The notes beneath the pieces were generated by a model. It had not been told where the DNA came from, made no database searches, and saw only the letters and a program-made list of their open reading frames with translations. A stretch of 64,000 nucleotides of DNA from positions 310,001 to 374,000 of the forward strand of contig MJGA01000003.1 of assembly GCA_001910725.1 (NCBI GenBank). Reading direction: 5' to 3'. Shown one piece after another: positions 24,167 to 34,517 of the stretch. Source of the DNA: Phanerodontia chrysosporium (lineage: Eukaryota > Basidiomycota > Agaricomycetes > Polyporales > Phanerochaetaceae). Position 1 is the first letter of the stretch. Each line of letters opens with the position of its first letter. Both the position numbers and the translations under genes were made by a program.

Positions 24167-24738
24167 ATGCACCTGTCGACGCTCCTCCACGTCTTCACCG
24201 TCCTCGCCCTCGCGGCTGTATCCCCCATAACCGCGCTCCCGAGCAGCGATGCCACCCTCGCAGCACGCAACGGCGCGCCGTCCCTCCAGGCTCGCGCCCC
24301 GACACCATCTCTCGCCGCACGCAGTCCAGCACCGTCGGGCAGCCTCAAGAAGCGCGCTCTGAAACAGAAGCCCTTGACCCCGAGGAGCGCATCTCGCAGC
24401 AACTCTGCCCGACACCGATGCGCGTGTGCCCCATCGACGCGCAGTCGTCGCCGATGACCCTCACGGAGTGGATTCGGGACGGCTTTGAGTGTGTGGACCC
24501 TCTCGAGGACCTCACGTCGTGCGGTGGATGCGGGATCGTCGATGTGAAGTATGTCTTATCCGTCGTTGCCGTATCGCACGCACATGCTGACCGAGCCTGA
24601 CCCGATGATAGGTATGATTGTACCGCTATCAAAGGCGCGCAGGCTGTGTCCTGCGTCGTGGGCCAGTGCCGCGTCGATTCGTGCCAGCATGGCTACACGC
24701 CCTCGTTGGATGGCAAGTCGTGCATCCGAACCGTCTGA
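24167..24738 (+). CDS. Secreted CPL1-like (priA-type) cysteine-rich protein
   Basis: The N-terminus is a clear signal peptide (MHLSTLLHVFTVLALAA, cleavage likely near ALPSS). The mature part ends in the CPL1-like domain found in priA proteins of mushrooms: CPTPMRVCPID, GFECVDPLEDLTSCGGC, then across an intron (24550-24612) YDCTAIKGAQAVSCVVGQCR and DSCQHGYTPSLDGKSC, closing with RTV and TGA at 24736-24738. The regular Cys spacing implies several disulfides and an extracellular or cell-wall role. Linking the signal peptide to the Cys domain needs a frame change near 24280-24330. A 50-bp intron with a weak GTCCCT donor fits, but a one-base error is possible. Confidence 0.75.
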
Positions 24739-24895
24739 ATGAACTTCCCTTCTTCTACTCTGTGATAGACTTTTCTTCTTGGTTTGGACGGTTGATCATT
24801 CATACACTTCTCTTTCACATATGGACTTTCGTATATTATTCATCACTCCTATCTGGGCTTTGCTCTACTGTGCATCATCTTAATCCTTTCCATCT

Positions 24896-25549
24896 TTAAC
24901 GAGCACATACTTGGCGTCCATGGTGGCGACATTCCTCACGAACCCGGACCTTTAGACCTTGGATTGTATCCTTGTTGTAGAAATCCCCCAAGTCATGTCG
25001 GTCCTTACGTTGCTTACGACTTGGATACATGTTGCCACGTTGCCGTAGATTCAAATGATACACCGATGACCTGCAGCTACGACACCCAACAGAATGAACC
25101 TTAAGCTTGGGGCAGCGGCATTGGGTTCGATATCTCCTCGTGCAAGCTCTGCATGCTTCATGACCGCAAGAGTGAGTTAGTGCTTGCCCTAGCCAGCATT
25201 TGGCTTGATGCCCGCTGAGGGTGGGTATGGCCAACGTGAACTTTGCCTCTGACTTTTCGTGAGTGGCGACGCGCTCGCCATGCGCGCCGTGGCACGGGCG
25301 TCATCGACTGTAAATCCGACCTTCGGTGGCTCCTACTGTGCAGCGACTGCAAAACCAAGAGTACTGCCAGCCGTATAGTTCGAAGTGCATGAGACATCTG
25401 ACAAAAGACTTCTTGTGCGAGTGAGGACGCAACACCAAATAATATCCGATGTATTTTTGGTGACAAGGGGTTATCAGACCATATTCGTAAGTTATCAGCA
25501 ATGATCGAGTGGTACGCGTTCGCCGCGTGGCTGAGGCATCCCATTGCAC
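24896..25549 (-). CDS. Possible Cys-rich zinc-binding ORF, interrupted
   Basis: One frame is open from 25549 to 24896 apart from a single TGA near 25307. It contains FCSRCTVGA before the stop, and then CPCHGAHGE in a neighbouring reading, HQAKCWLGQALTHSCGHEAC, RACTRRYRTQCRCPKL and VGCRSCRS. The paired Cys and Cys/His motifs look like a zinc-binding module. An intron ending at TTACAG just before the TGA could bypass it, but I see no good donor. It could be a small gene, a relic, or chance. It lies divergent to the ubiquitin hydrolase. Confidence 0.25.
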
Positions 25550-25575
25550 CTCTCCCTCACCTTCATCTCACAGAC

Positions 25576-28500
25576 ATGACCAGCGGCACGCCATCTCGCC
25601 CGCTACCCACGCCTAAACCTCCTGCCCGTAAAGGCTCTGATTCTAGTGAATCCTCTCCTGAGAAAGAGAATCGAAGTCCTAAAGCGCACCGCCCCCTCCC
25701 GAAGGAGCCACGGACACAGGACTCGCCAGTGCCAGTAACAAGCTTCTACGCGGGTTCTTCCTCATCGAAACCGAAAGCTGGCTCATCGCACACGACATAC
25801 CTTCCTCCCGTGGCTCGCCACCTTTGAAGCAGAAGTCTAAAGACACCTACCGCGAGCCGGAGCTGATATCGGAGCTGTCACCACTTGCACACGAGGATAA
25901 CATACCCTCACTGGAGCCAATCTCACAATGGGGTCATACAGATTCCTCGGCATGGGATAATCTGGGTCCTCCTGGTAGCTGGCAATCCTGGGACAATCGG
26001 TGGTCGAGCAGAGTCGACATAGATGGCCGGAACGAGGACGAGGAGCAGAAGTGGTGGGACAAAGAGGTGCAGAAGAAGAGGCCTGGCCCCGGTATTCTAC
26101 CCCCTTGCTGGCAGAAATGCTTCACCACCCACACCATACGCTATATACTGTCACCGCGTCTGCTCCGTCACCCAAAGTCTTGTCCGCAGCTGGCAGTGCG
26201 AGCCCACCTCCGCCGTCACCTACGTCTCCGCCACCAACTTCTGACGAAATTCGTACGGCCGTCCCCCATCCAAATGCGTACTATTGCAGGGAGCACAATG
26301 GTTGGGTGCTTCTGCAGTGGTGTTCCTCGTCTGTGCTGCCTCCCATATCTCCTACGTTCAAGCCTACGTACCCATTCCCCGACCAGGCAAGGCGGAAGCG
26401 GACTGGGTCGTGTGTGGGCGATGAGGAGCAATCCGTTGGAAGGGCGAATGTGACCCATCACTTCCACAAGTACGAGAAAGCCGTAGATGCTCGTATGCTT
26501 ACTACGCCCTTCAAGAGAAGTGAGTGGGAAACAGACGCTCTTCGCAAGCAACGAAGACGGAAAATGACCCTGCATCTAGACGACGATTTGAAGGACGCCT
26601 CATCCACCGGCGAGAAGGACGAGGTTCAGGAGCTCGACTTGCTTGATCTCTACCTCTGCTGTCAGTGTTCAGTCTACTGTCTGGTATCGCCGGTGATGCC
26701 TGGTGTCCTGCCCTTGCGAGTTTTGGAAGAGTTCGTCAAAGACAAGCTTGAGCACCCGCCACCAGGGAAGACTGGGGAGATCGCAGTGGTTAGTGGCTTT
26801 GAGACTATCATCACGTATGTCTCCGCTTTTCGCATCATCTGTACGTCGTTCACAGGATTGAATGGATGCATCTGTGCGTGCACAGTATCCTCGAGAATAG
26901 ACTGTGGAAAGGCGAAGCTAGATCTCTGCCTGTCACGCGACCCAGATTCCAGGCCAAACTCGGGTGGAACGCCTCGGTGTAAGTGTCTGTTGCCTGAGTG
27001 AGCTATGTCTCCGCTTATTGGTGACACAAGTCGTCGAGTTTTCGACGCTTTGGATTTCAAGGCCGAAAGCTCTCCGAACGACCCAAACAATCAGGTGCTC
27101 AACCCTCCAGTTGTTGACCCGAGTACACCTGAGGGAAAGCGCAATCGTGCGAAGCTGTTGCGCGCATGGGTGGAAGTGAGCACTTGGCTCACCCTCTATC
27201 ATAAGATTCGCCCGAGTAAGTCAATCGGCGACCTCGACCTCACAGCACTTACCCTTCTGACAGAGGACAACTCGGATTTCCGCGCTATGAACATTAACGT
27301 GTCTGTCGAGGATGCTACACATATGTACCAAACCGGTATTGGAGCCCACATCAACCAGCGTACGTTACAGATTATCATTATCACGGGATAGCAGGACACT
27401 GAACTTTCTATTAGTCGCACCTGGAGTGCTTCCGGATGCGCTGATTGGGTTACCAGAGCTGGAGCCATGTTGGCAAACGCTTGGAATGTCATCGATATTC
27501 TATTCTCCAGGTAAAGTCCATGTTAGAACGGGCGGCGACGTTACCTCAACGGTTTGGTTAGATCTCCTTGCATTTGCGTATTTTGCACAATGTCGTTGCG
27601 ACCCAAAGAAGACTCCGGACTACTTCACCGCGTTCACACAAGTTATCGATATCATGAAGAATAGAGGAGTTCCACCGCCAGACGTTCTAGATCTCATGCT
27701 GGCAGAAGAGCGCTCCCGCCATCGGTTCACATGGACTGACCTCGACAAGGCCGAGATCTTACTTGGGTTCGGCAAAACAGGCCCCTTGGGCGTAGAGCTC
27801 GCGGACGCAGACGAAGATTTCATCATTGGCGCGTGGAAGGATGCTATGAAGCGCGTCTGGCGCGAACCTGACGCTGCGTCGGCGCGGGCAGACCTCATAG
27901 AAGCGTTCAAGATCATTGCTGACGTGTGTGGCAGTCAGAAGCTCCAGGATGCTTGGGAGAAGGGCAAGGGCTCCGGTATGGCTCTCGACACCGCGTACAC
28001 AACTCTGGATGTGCCAAAGGATGTCGACGAAACGATGCTTCTGACCATCTACGCCATGCGGGTAGGTCTGACCGCCCCATGCTGCTTTCCCGGACATCTT
28101 CTTACCCGCCTCTACAGGTCGAGGACCAGCCATCACAAGCGGACCGGATGCGAGAAGCTCTCAGTGTCATTGCCGAGGCAACCGACAGCGAGCGACTGCG
28201 CAAGTTCCTGGAAACTGGCAGAGACCGTAAGTCCGATACTATTTGCATCTTGTTCCAAGCTTGATCTTCCCGATGCAGCCGGAGATATGGCGACCGAAAC
28301 AAGGCTAGATATGCCGCGCGGACTCAATCAGCTCGGAAACACATGCTATCTCAATTCACTGCTACAGGTACGTGCACCCAATTAATTTCGGGATTTTTAC
28401 CAGTTGCTCAAAAGGTAAACAGTATTTCTATACCATCAAAGACCTGCGAGACGCCGTTGCGCCTCTCAGCGAGAAATCTTTGGATATGGACAAGTTCACC

Positions 28501-30460
28501 GATGACGACCTCAAGCGCCACCGAGTGGGTGGTCGTCTAGTGACGAGACGCGAAATTGTCCGTTCGAAGAAGTGTGAGCAAAGCAGCGTTTCACTGGAGG
28601 GTTTCATGGTCTCACGTGATTCTAGTCGTTAACCAGCTGGCTGATCTCTTCAGAAATCTGGAGTACAGCGACCAAGCCGCTGTCACGCCAACGCTGGATC
28701 TTGCCAAACTTGCGCTTGTGACAACACAAGATGAGGAGGAAGACGACCAGGGAGGCGCAGGCACGGACACGTCAAACGACACGGATGCCACGTTGGTTGA
28801 CGATGGCACTGTGCGACGCTCGTCCCCCTCGCCGATCCGCTCGCCCAAATCTCCAAAATCGAAGTCTCCGTCGCCGAAGTCCCCGAGGACGCCGCCGTCG
28901 CCTTCGGTGCTTGGTAAACGCAATCGCACCAAGGCTCCGGATGTCGAGATGGAGGGCATCACAACGAGCGAGGGTGAGAAGGACTACGTTATGGTCTCGA
29001 AAGCGCCTACGCCCCCGAGAGAATCAGAGAGACCTACACCAGAGCGAAAGGCCTCGTCATCGAAACGCAAGAACTCGGAGCAAGAGGACGTCGTGATGAA
29101 AGATTCTCAGGAGCGTAAGCCACCACCGCTGCCGCCAAGGAAGGCTGCAACCACCAGCGATACAGGCATGATGTTCGGTATGTCAGTTCGCCGGAGTGCG
29201 GGGCTATTTACTGACCATGATCAAGGTCGTCAACACGATGTCTCTGAGTGCATGGACAATTGCATGTTCCAGATTGAGACTGCGTTGCTGGATTTCCAAG
29301 ACCAAGGCCTGTCTGGCTCGCAAAGCGACAAGACGAGCGTCATCAAACGGTGAGTCCGCATCTATTGCTCCGCAGCGCCATTGTTCATTGCTCGACAGTC
29401 TGTTCTACGGCAAGAAGCGGCAGCGTCTTACGCCTCTGACGGAGGGCGACGCGAAGAAGCAGAAGTCCTCCACTGTCCATGAAAAGGAGGACTTATTCTC
29501 GCATCTGCACCTGAACGTGTCGGACGAGAGCTTCGATTTGTACGACGGGCTTGGCAGGTACTTTGATGACATCGTCGAGTTGGACGGTGTCAAGAAGCGT
29601 ATGGACGTCACCCTGGTGGACTTGCCGCCTCTGCTCCAGATTCAGCTCCAGGTCGGTCGTCTCATCCCCTATGCGCGCCATACATCTTGACGTGCCTTGG
29701 CAGAGAGTGCAATTCGATCGCGAGACGCAACAGGCGTACAAGTCACAAGCATACGTCAAGTTCGGCGAGACGCTGTGTATGGACCGCTTCCTCGACAGCG
29801 CGGATCCCGAGAAAAGAGCGCGCAGCAAGGATATTCAGATGAAGCTTAATGCGGCTCGCGATCGTATTCAGCATTTCACGCATGGCAAGGTGAGCATAAG
29901 GTCCGAGATTCAATGTTTCTGTATGCTGATCTACCCTTAGCACGCTCCATATGCGCCTGCTCTCGGATCAGCTGCAGAGTTCCTGTCCAAGCAGGACGTA
30001 CTTCAGATTCCAGAGGCGACCCCAGAGCTGATCTCACGGCTCAAAGACGAGCAGTCGCACGTAGCGACAAAACTGGCGCGAGAACGCGAGAACGCCAGCA
30101 GGCTCAAGCAGGAGCTGGAAGATCTCTGGAAGAACGACAAGGAGGCTCAATACGAGCTGACATCGGTGTTCATCCACCGCGGGTCGTCTCCTTCGTTCGG
30201 ACACTACTTTTTCTACTCGAGGAACCTTCCGGACCATCCTGATCAGTGGTTCAAGTATAACGATTCTAGCGTGACGCTCGTTTCGAAAGATGAGGTATTC
30301 GCGGACACCACTGGCTCCACCGCCAATCCTTACATGGTGAGTAACCAATGTAAGTCTGGAGAATAAGACGCTAACTGGATGTGTATAGTTGGTCTTTGCT
30401 CGGAAAAATTCGGACGTTATACAGACCGTACACAGGCTCGACACCTCGAACCTATCATGA
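25576..30460 (+). CDS. Ubp2-like ubiquitin C-terminal hydrolase
   Basis: A large USP-family deubiquitylase, closest in architecture to yeast Ubp2. The start MTSGTPSRPLPTPKPPARK opens a disordered leader. A long N-terminal helical region follows (PHPNAYYCREHNGW, ANVTHHFHKYEKAVDARML, SVEDATHMYQTGIGAHINQ, CRCDPKKTPDYFTAFTQV), before the catalytic part. The Cys box is GLNQLGNTCYLNSLLQ (about 28320-28370). A Ser/Pro-rich insert (about 28790-29130) separates it from GRQHDVSECMDNCMFQIE and VTLVDLPPLLQIQLQ. The His box is SPSFGHYFFYSRNLPDHP (about 30185-30240), and PYM + LVFARKN closes the fold. TGA is at 30458-30460. At about 25790 and 26095 (a C5 run) the frame shifts in a way a single added base would repair. 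Confidence 0.85.
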
Positions 30461-30647
30461 ATAATGAAATCGGAGGCTGTACTTGTTTGATCATATTGGA
30501 CATGATGTATTTACTGCACGTTTTTCGTACATATCACACATATGTATTAAGATGTAATCAATCACCACACCAGGAACCCTGTAGATTCGTCTCCGCAAAC
30601 TCCTGAGACCTGCAATTGTTTGGCCTTAGGAAGAGGTCGACGCAGAC

Positions 30648-33331
30648 TCATTTTTGGTTGAAATGTAGCTGATTCTTGCGGATCGCTGCGAAGACCGCTT
30701 TCAGAACGAGCACGGTATGTGCTGCAACGTATACACTCACAAGACGGTTTATTGCCATTCCTACCTCTATGGCCCTTGGCCTGGCCAGGAACGGGTCCAG
30801 TTTGCCATCTTCCATGATTCGATCCAAGCCGCGGTCGTCCAGAGCTTCTTTGAGGAGACGCAAGGCTTTGTTGAGTGATGTCCACTGCTTCTCTCGACCG
30901 GCCGCATTCTCAGAAGGTTGTCCACCATCCATCTCGTCATCCGAATCGCCTTGTACCTCTCTCTTCAGCGTGCGAAGGATGTCCTGGCTGCGCACGATTC
31001 CTGAGATCGACTTGAGAGCGCTCGCGATGGCCCTAGTCTGGCTCTCGGATACGATCTGACCGAGGGCGCGGAGGTCAAGTGTCTCTTGTGAACCCTTTGT
31101 TGGCAGGGTGATATCAATGGTGTTCAATTTACGCGCGGCAGTCTTCGTCTGCGGCGTCGGCAAGGAGGGGAGGTGGATGTGGCGCAGCTGAACGGCGGGG
31201 AATGTCGGTGCTGCGCAGAGGTGTATGTTCAGCTCGTCTCAAACGCGAATACGAATAGCAGAAATGCCTCACTCTCGTGCTGGGTGACCATGGAGGGGAC
31301 TTCTTCTGCGACCTTGCGAGCGTCTGGCGTGATGTCATAACAACTGTAGTCCCGCATCTCGAGTACGACGTCGGCCACATCGCAGTAATCACCTAGGGAC
31401 GTGTGAGTTCCGGTAACGCGAAAGTAGCGCGGACAGGTGATCGACTTACCGCAACCGCCTATCACTAATATCGACGAGCAACCGCGGTCGCAATGCATGG
31501 CACGAACCTGATCCAGGACAGTATATTCACAATTAAAGGGGCGAGTAAGAGACACGATATGCACGCACATTGAACACTAGAGGGTTGATAGGGTCCGATT
31601 TGATGAGCTTCTGCATCCGCGTGTCTCGGATTAGGAAGTTCGTGGCGCAAGTATCTTCGTCAAAGAGCAGTGTGTCCGCGCCCAATTCCATAGCCTCGAT
31701 CACACTCGCGGCCATACTCGTGCTACCGCTGGCGTCTTCTGTCTTGAAGCAATCGGTAGTCACATTTCCGGGAAGTTTGCCAATGAATGGCGAGATGTTC
31801 ACATTCTGGATGGATCGTCCGTCTTCGCTTTGCAAAGAGACGATATTTTCGGATGCTATGACGAATTCCCGACCATCTATGTGACGAGAAGGAATCCATA
31901 TGAGAGGATGGTATACATTCAATGCTCGCAGAACCTACCTTCAGGTATGTGGTTATAGCATCCTTTCGCTAAAGCATCCAATAGAGTCGACTTCCCATGG
32001 AAGCCGCCTCCAGCAATCATTGTGACACCTTCAGGGATGCCCATCCCTTCTATCACCCCTCGATGCGGAAGATTGAAGCTGCACAATAACGATGGTGGTG
32101 ACTGAAAGGGAACAGCGCCACGGAGGGGAAGATCAGAAACGCCACTTGCACGTGGAAGGATGGCACCGTTCCTAATGAAAGCTACAAGACCTGTTTTCGC
32201 GATCAGCACTTAATCGCGTGGAATGATGATGACTGCTTGCCTGAGCCTTGCAGCTGGAGACGAAGATTTTCTTGATCATCGATACAGTCGATGAATTTCT
32301 CAAGCTCGGTAGGATCGCAGCTCGAGAACATCAGACTCTGCTCAAGTCTGGGCACCTGTTCACCAAAAATATCGGCAGCCTCGCGACCAAGGATTGTTCG
32401 TCCCTGCGCTGGGAGGCTGATTGTAAAGCGAGCCTCGATCCCTTCCTCGTCCAATACCACGGAGGAACGTTGCAGAACTTGTTGTCCAGGCTTATCAACT
32501 GCGATGATTCCACCTTTGGCAGAGGACCAACTGCTCGCTAGGGATGCTGCTGGGAGTCTCGGCGACAACTTCGACACTGCGGAGTACAAAGATCGAGCGA
32601 GGAAGTCACAAAGAGCAGTCTCCCTAGTTGGTGGAGCTCATTCGATCAGCTTGCGAAGGGCAACCACCAAATGGTTATTTGACGCACCGTACGGCAGTAT
32701 TGTAGAGTGTAGGAGGGAACCGCGCATTGGCATGGGGAATGTGTAGGCGAAATTTGCTAGGTGGAGCGAAGGGATCGTTTTGAATGTAATCAACATGCAG
32801 CGTGCTGTTGTGCAGACTCCAAAACCCTACAGTACGGCAATAAGGACATGAATATCAACAAAGGAATTTCTGAACAAAAGATGCATACCTTCTATATCGC
32901 GATAAGCAGGGTAGCTCTTCGCATTGAGCCTCTCAAGAAGACGCGCAAGGTCACGTATAGTGCCTCTGGACTCTTTAAGCCACGGAGATACATAACCTCG
33001 TAAGCTACGTATCGTGCGGCGACGGCGTTTCTCACCTTCGCGTCGTCGCTTCTGACCCGTGCTGTGATCTGTCGAACGATCTACGTACGAGATGTCGGTA
33101 AATGAGCATCGAAAAAACAAAATGGATCATTACTGGTGTCGCCAGAGTCAATGTAGACATCTCTTCTCTCTTCTACATGGGACCTTCCTCTCCTAGTGGC
33201 ATGTGCGCTACCTGAATGGTAGCCGCGGTTGCTACGGCCGCCGCCGTAGAGATTCTTGAAATATTGGCCCCTCCCTGTATCACATCAGACTATGCGTGTA
33301 GTTGCTGACAGTCATCAGCCATACCTGACAT
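30648..33331 (-). CDS. ABC-class P-loop ATPase (COG3044/PF09818 type)
   Basis: A predicted ATPase conserved in bacteria and fungi, with no firmly known role. A tiny first exon (MSG, ATG at 33329-33331) joins RGQYFKNLYGGGRSNRGYH, giving a Gly/Arg-rich head. The family N-terminal domain follows: LNAKSYPAYRDIEG (about 32910), then HVDYIQNDPFAPPSKFR, VVALRKLIE, GIEARFTISLPAQGRTILG. The ATPase core has the Walker A VTMIAGGGFHGKSTLLDAL (about 32000), SPFIGKLPGN, a TEDASGSTSMAASVIEAM signature-like motif and Walker B ADTLLFDEDTCATNFLIRD (about 31640). The C-terminal helical tail ends HFNQK before TAG/TGA at 30648. Several 50-60 bp introns split it. N-terminal exon joins are inferred. Confidence 0.85.
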
Positions 33332-33599
33332 GATACGCCACCGACGACCGAGTGGTTGAAAGACAAACTGCAACGAATGCCTAATACAGCATACACGGCC
33401 ATTGCCGCGCGCATCAGAGAAGTCGCGTGACGTCACTCTCTCACTGCGGCGACGCGAGGGTGCTTGGGACTCGGACTCGAGGAGCAGGGCAAGAAAGCGT
33501 TGAAAATTTCGAGATAAAACAACAACTATTGGTACATGTGCGTGTGAGTACTAGAAGAATCCGATTTGCGTAGCATTGTCCCTGAGAGCCTTGTTGCTG

Positions 33600-34303
33600 C
33601 TAAGCAGTGAAGAGTGCTGAGTCGCCGTCCAAGCGCAGTGCGCTGATCCTCTGCGTACCACCCTCCTCGCGAACCCTGAACGGGGATATATCAGATATAC
33701 AACTGTAGAACAATGGAAAAGGAACGTACGATGCAGAAGCTGAGACTTCCACTTGGTCATCGCTCTCCTTCGCCGCGAACGTCATCTTCGTCGCCGTCTT
33801 ATGTGTCGACAGTGTCAGGACAGTCAGCTCGGTTAGACCTCCTAGACACAACTTACCTCATAGCCTTGAGCAACCGCAACGTCTTCACTCTTCACGCTAT
33901 TTGCATTGATCTTCTTCTGCAGTGCGAGGAGCCCCTGCTTCAGCCCATCTTTGTCGACCTCCTGTCCGCTGAGCACGCCCGTAGCGTCCTGTGTGAACAT
34001 GTTCAGAAACCTTGTGCTGAAGAGATCGATAGGGCCGGGTCCCATCCTGATTTGAAGATTTGGGATCTTGGGCTGTGTGAAGTGGATGTAAGGGGACTTG
34101 AGGAGCTCGCTGAGCTTCTCGCTGAGCCATTCAGGCGTAGCGGGCTGGTCAGAAGAAGACATGATGGATCTCGAGGAACAAGAGCCGATGGCCAAGGGTT
34201 TGTGGGTGAGTATGGCGGGTTGTGAGGAGCAGACGGGCAGGGACGAAAGGCTGCGAGGTACGTGCAGGCTGGATAGAAGGAGCAGACCGCGTAGCAGCTG
34301 CAT
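33600..34303 (-). CDS. Small conserved-looking protein, possibly NTF2-fold
   Basis: Three exons are joined by clean introns (33650-33713 region and 33790-33858 region). The core reads SDQPATPEWLSEKLSELLKS, RMGPGPIDLFSTRFLNMFT, LKQGLLALQKKIN, TFAAKESDDQVEVSASAS and VREEGGTQRISALRLDGDS, ending FTA and TAG at 33600-33602. Helix-helix followed by beta strands, and about 150 residues in length, suggest an NTF2/SnoaL-like fold, which is inference only. Two starts are possible. ATG near 34161 (MSSSDQ) gives a compact cytosolic protein, while ATG at 34303 adds MQLLRGLLLLSSLHVPRSLS, an Arg/Ser/Leu-rich leader that could target mitochondria. Confidence 0.6.
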
Positions 34304-34517
34304 AAGTACTGGCAGCTCCTAGCGCCCACGCTGCCTCCCATCATACGCAGTCCGGTGCGCAGGCAGGTCGTGACTGGGCTGGACTCATCCCTAGAATTCA
34401 GGTTTCCCGTGTATTGACGGTTGTTTGTTTACTATTCTGTGATACTCATACATTACTAGGCCTGGGCCATGCAGCCCCCGGAAAGATCATTAATGTTTGC
34501 GACTGTCAAGTGCTGTC

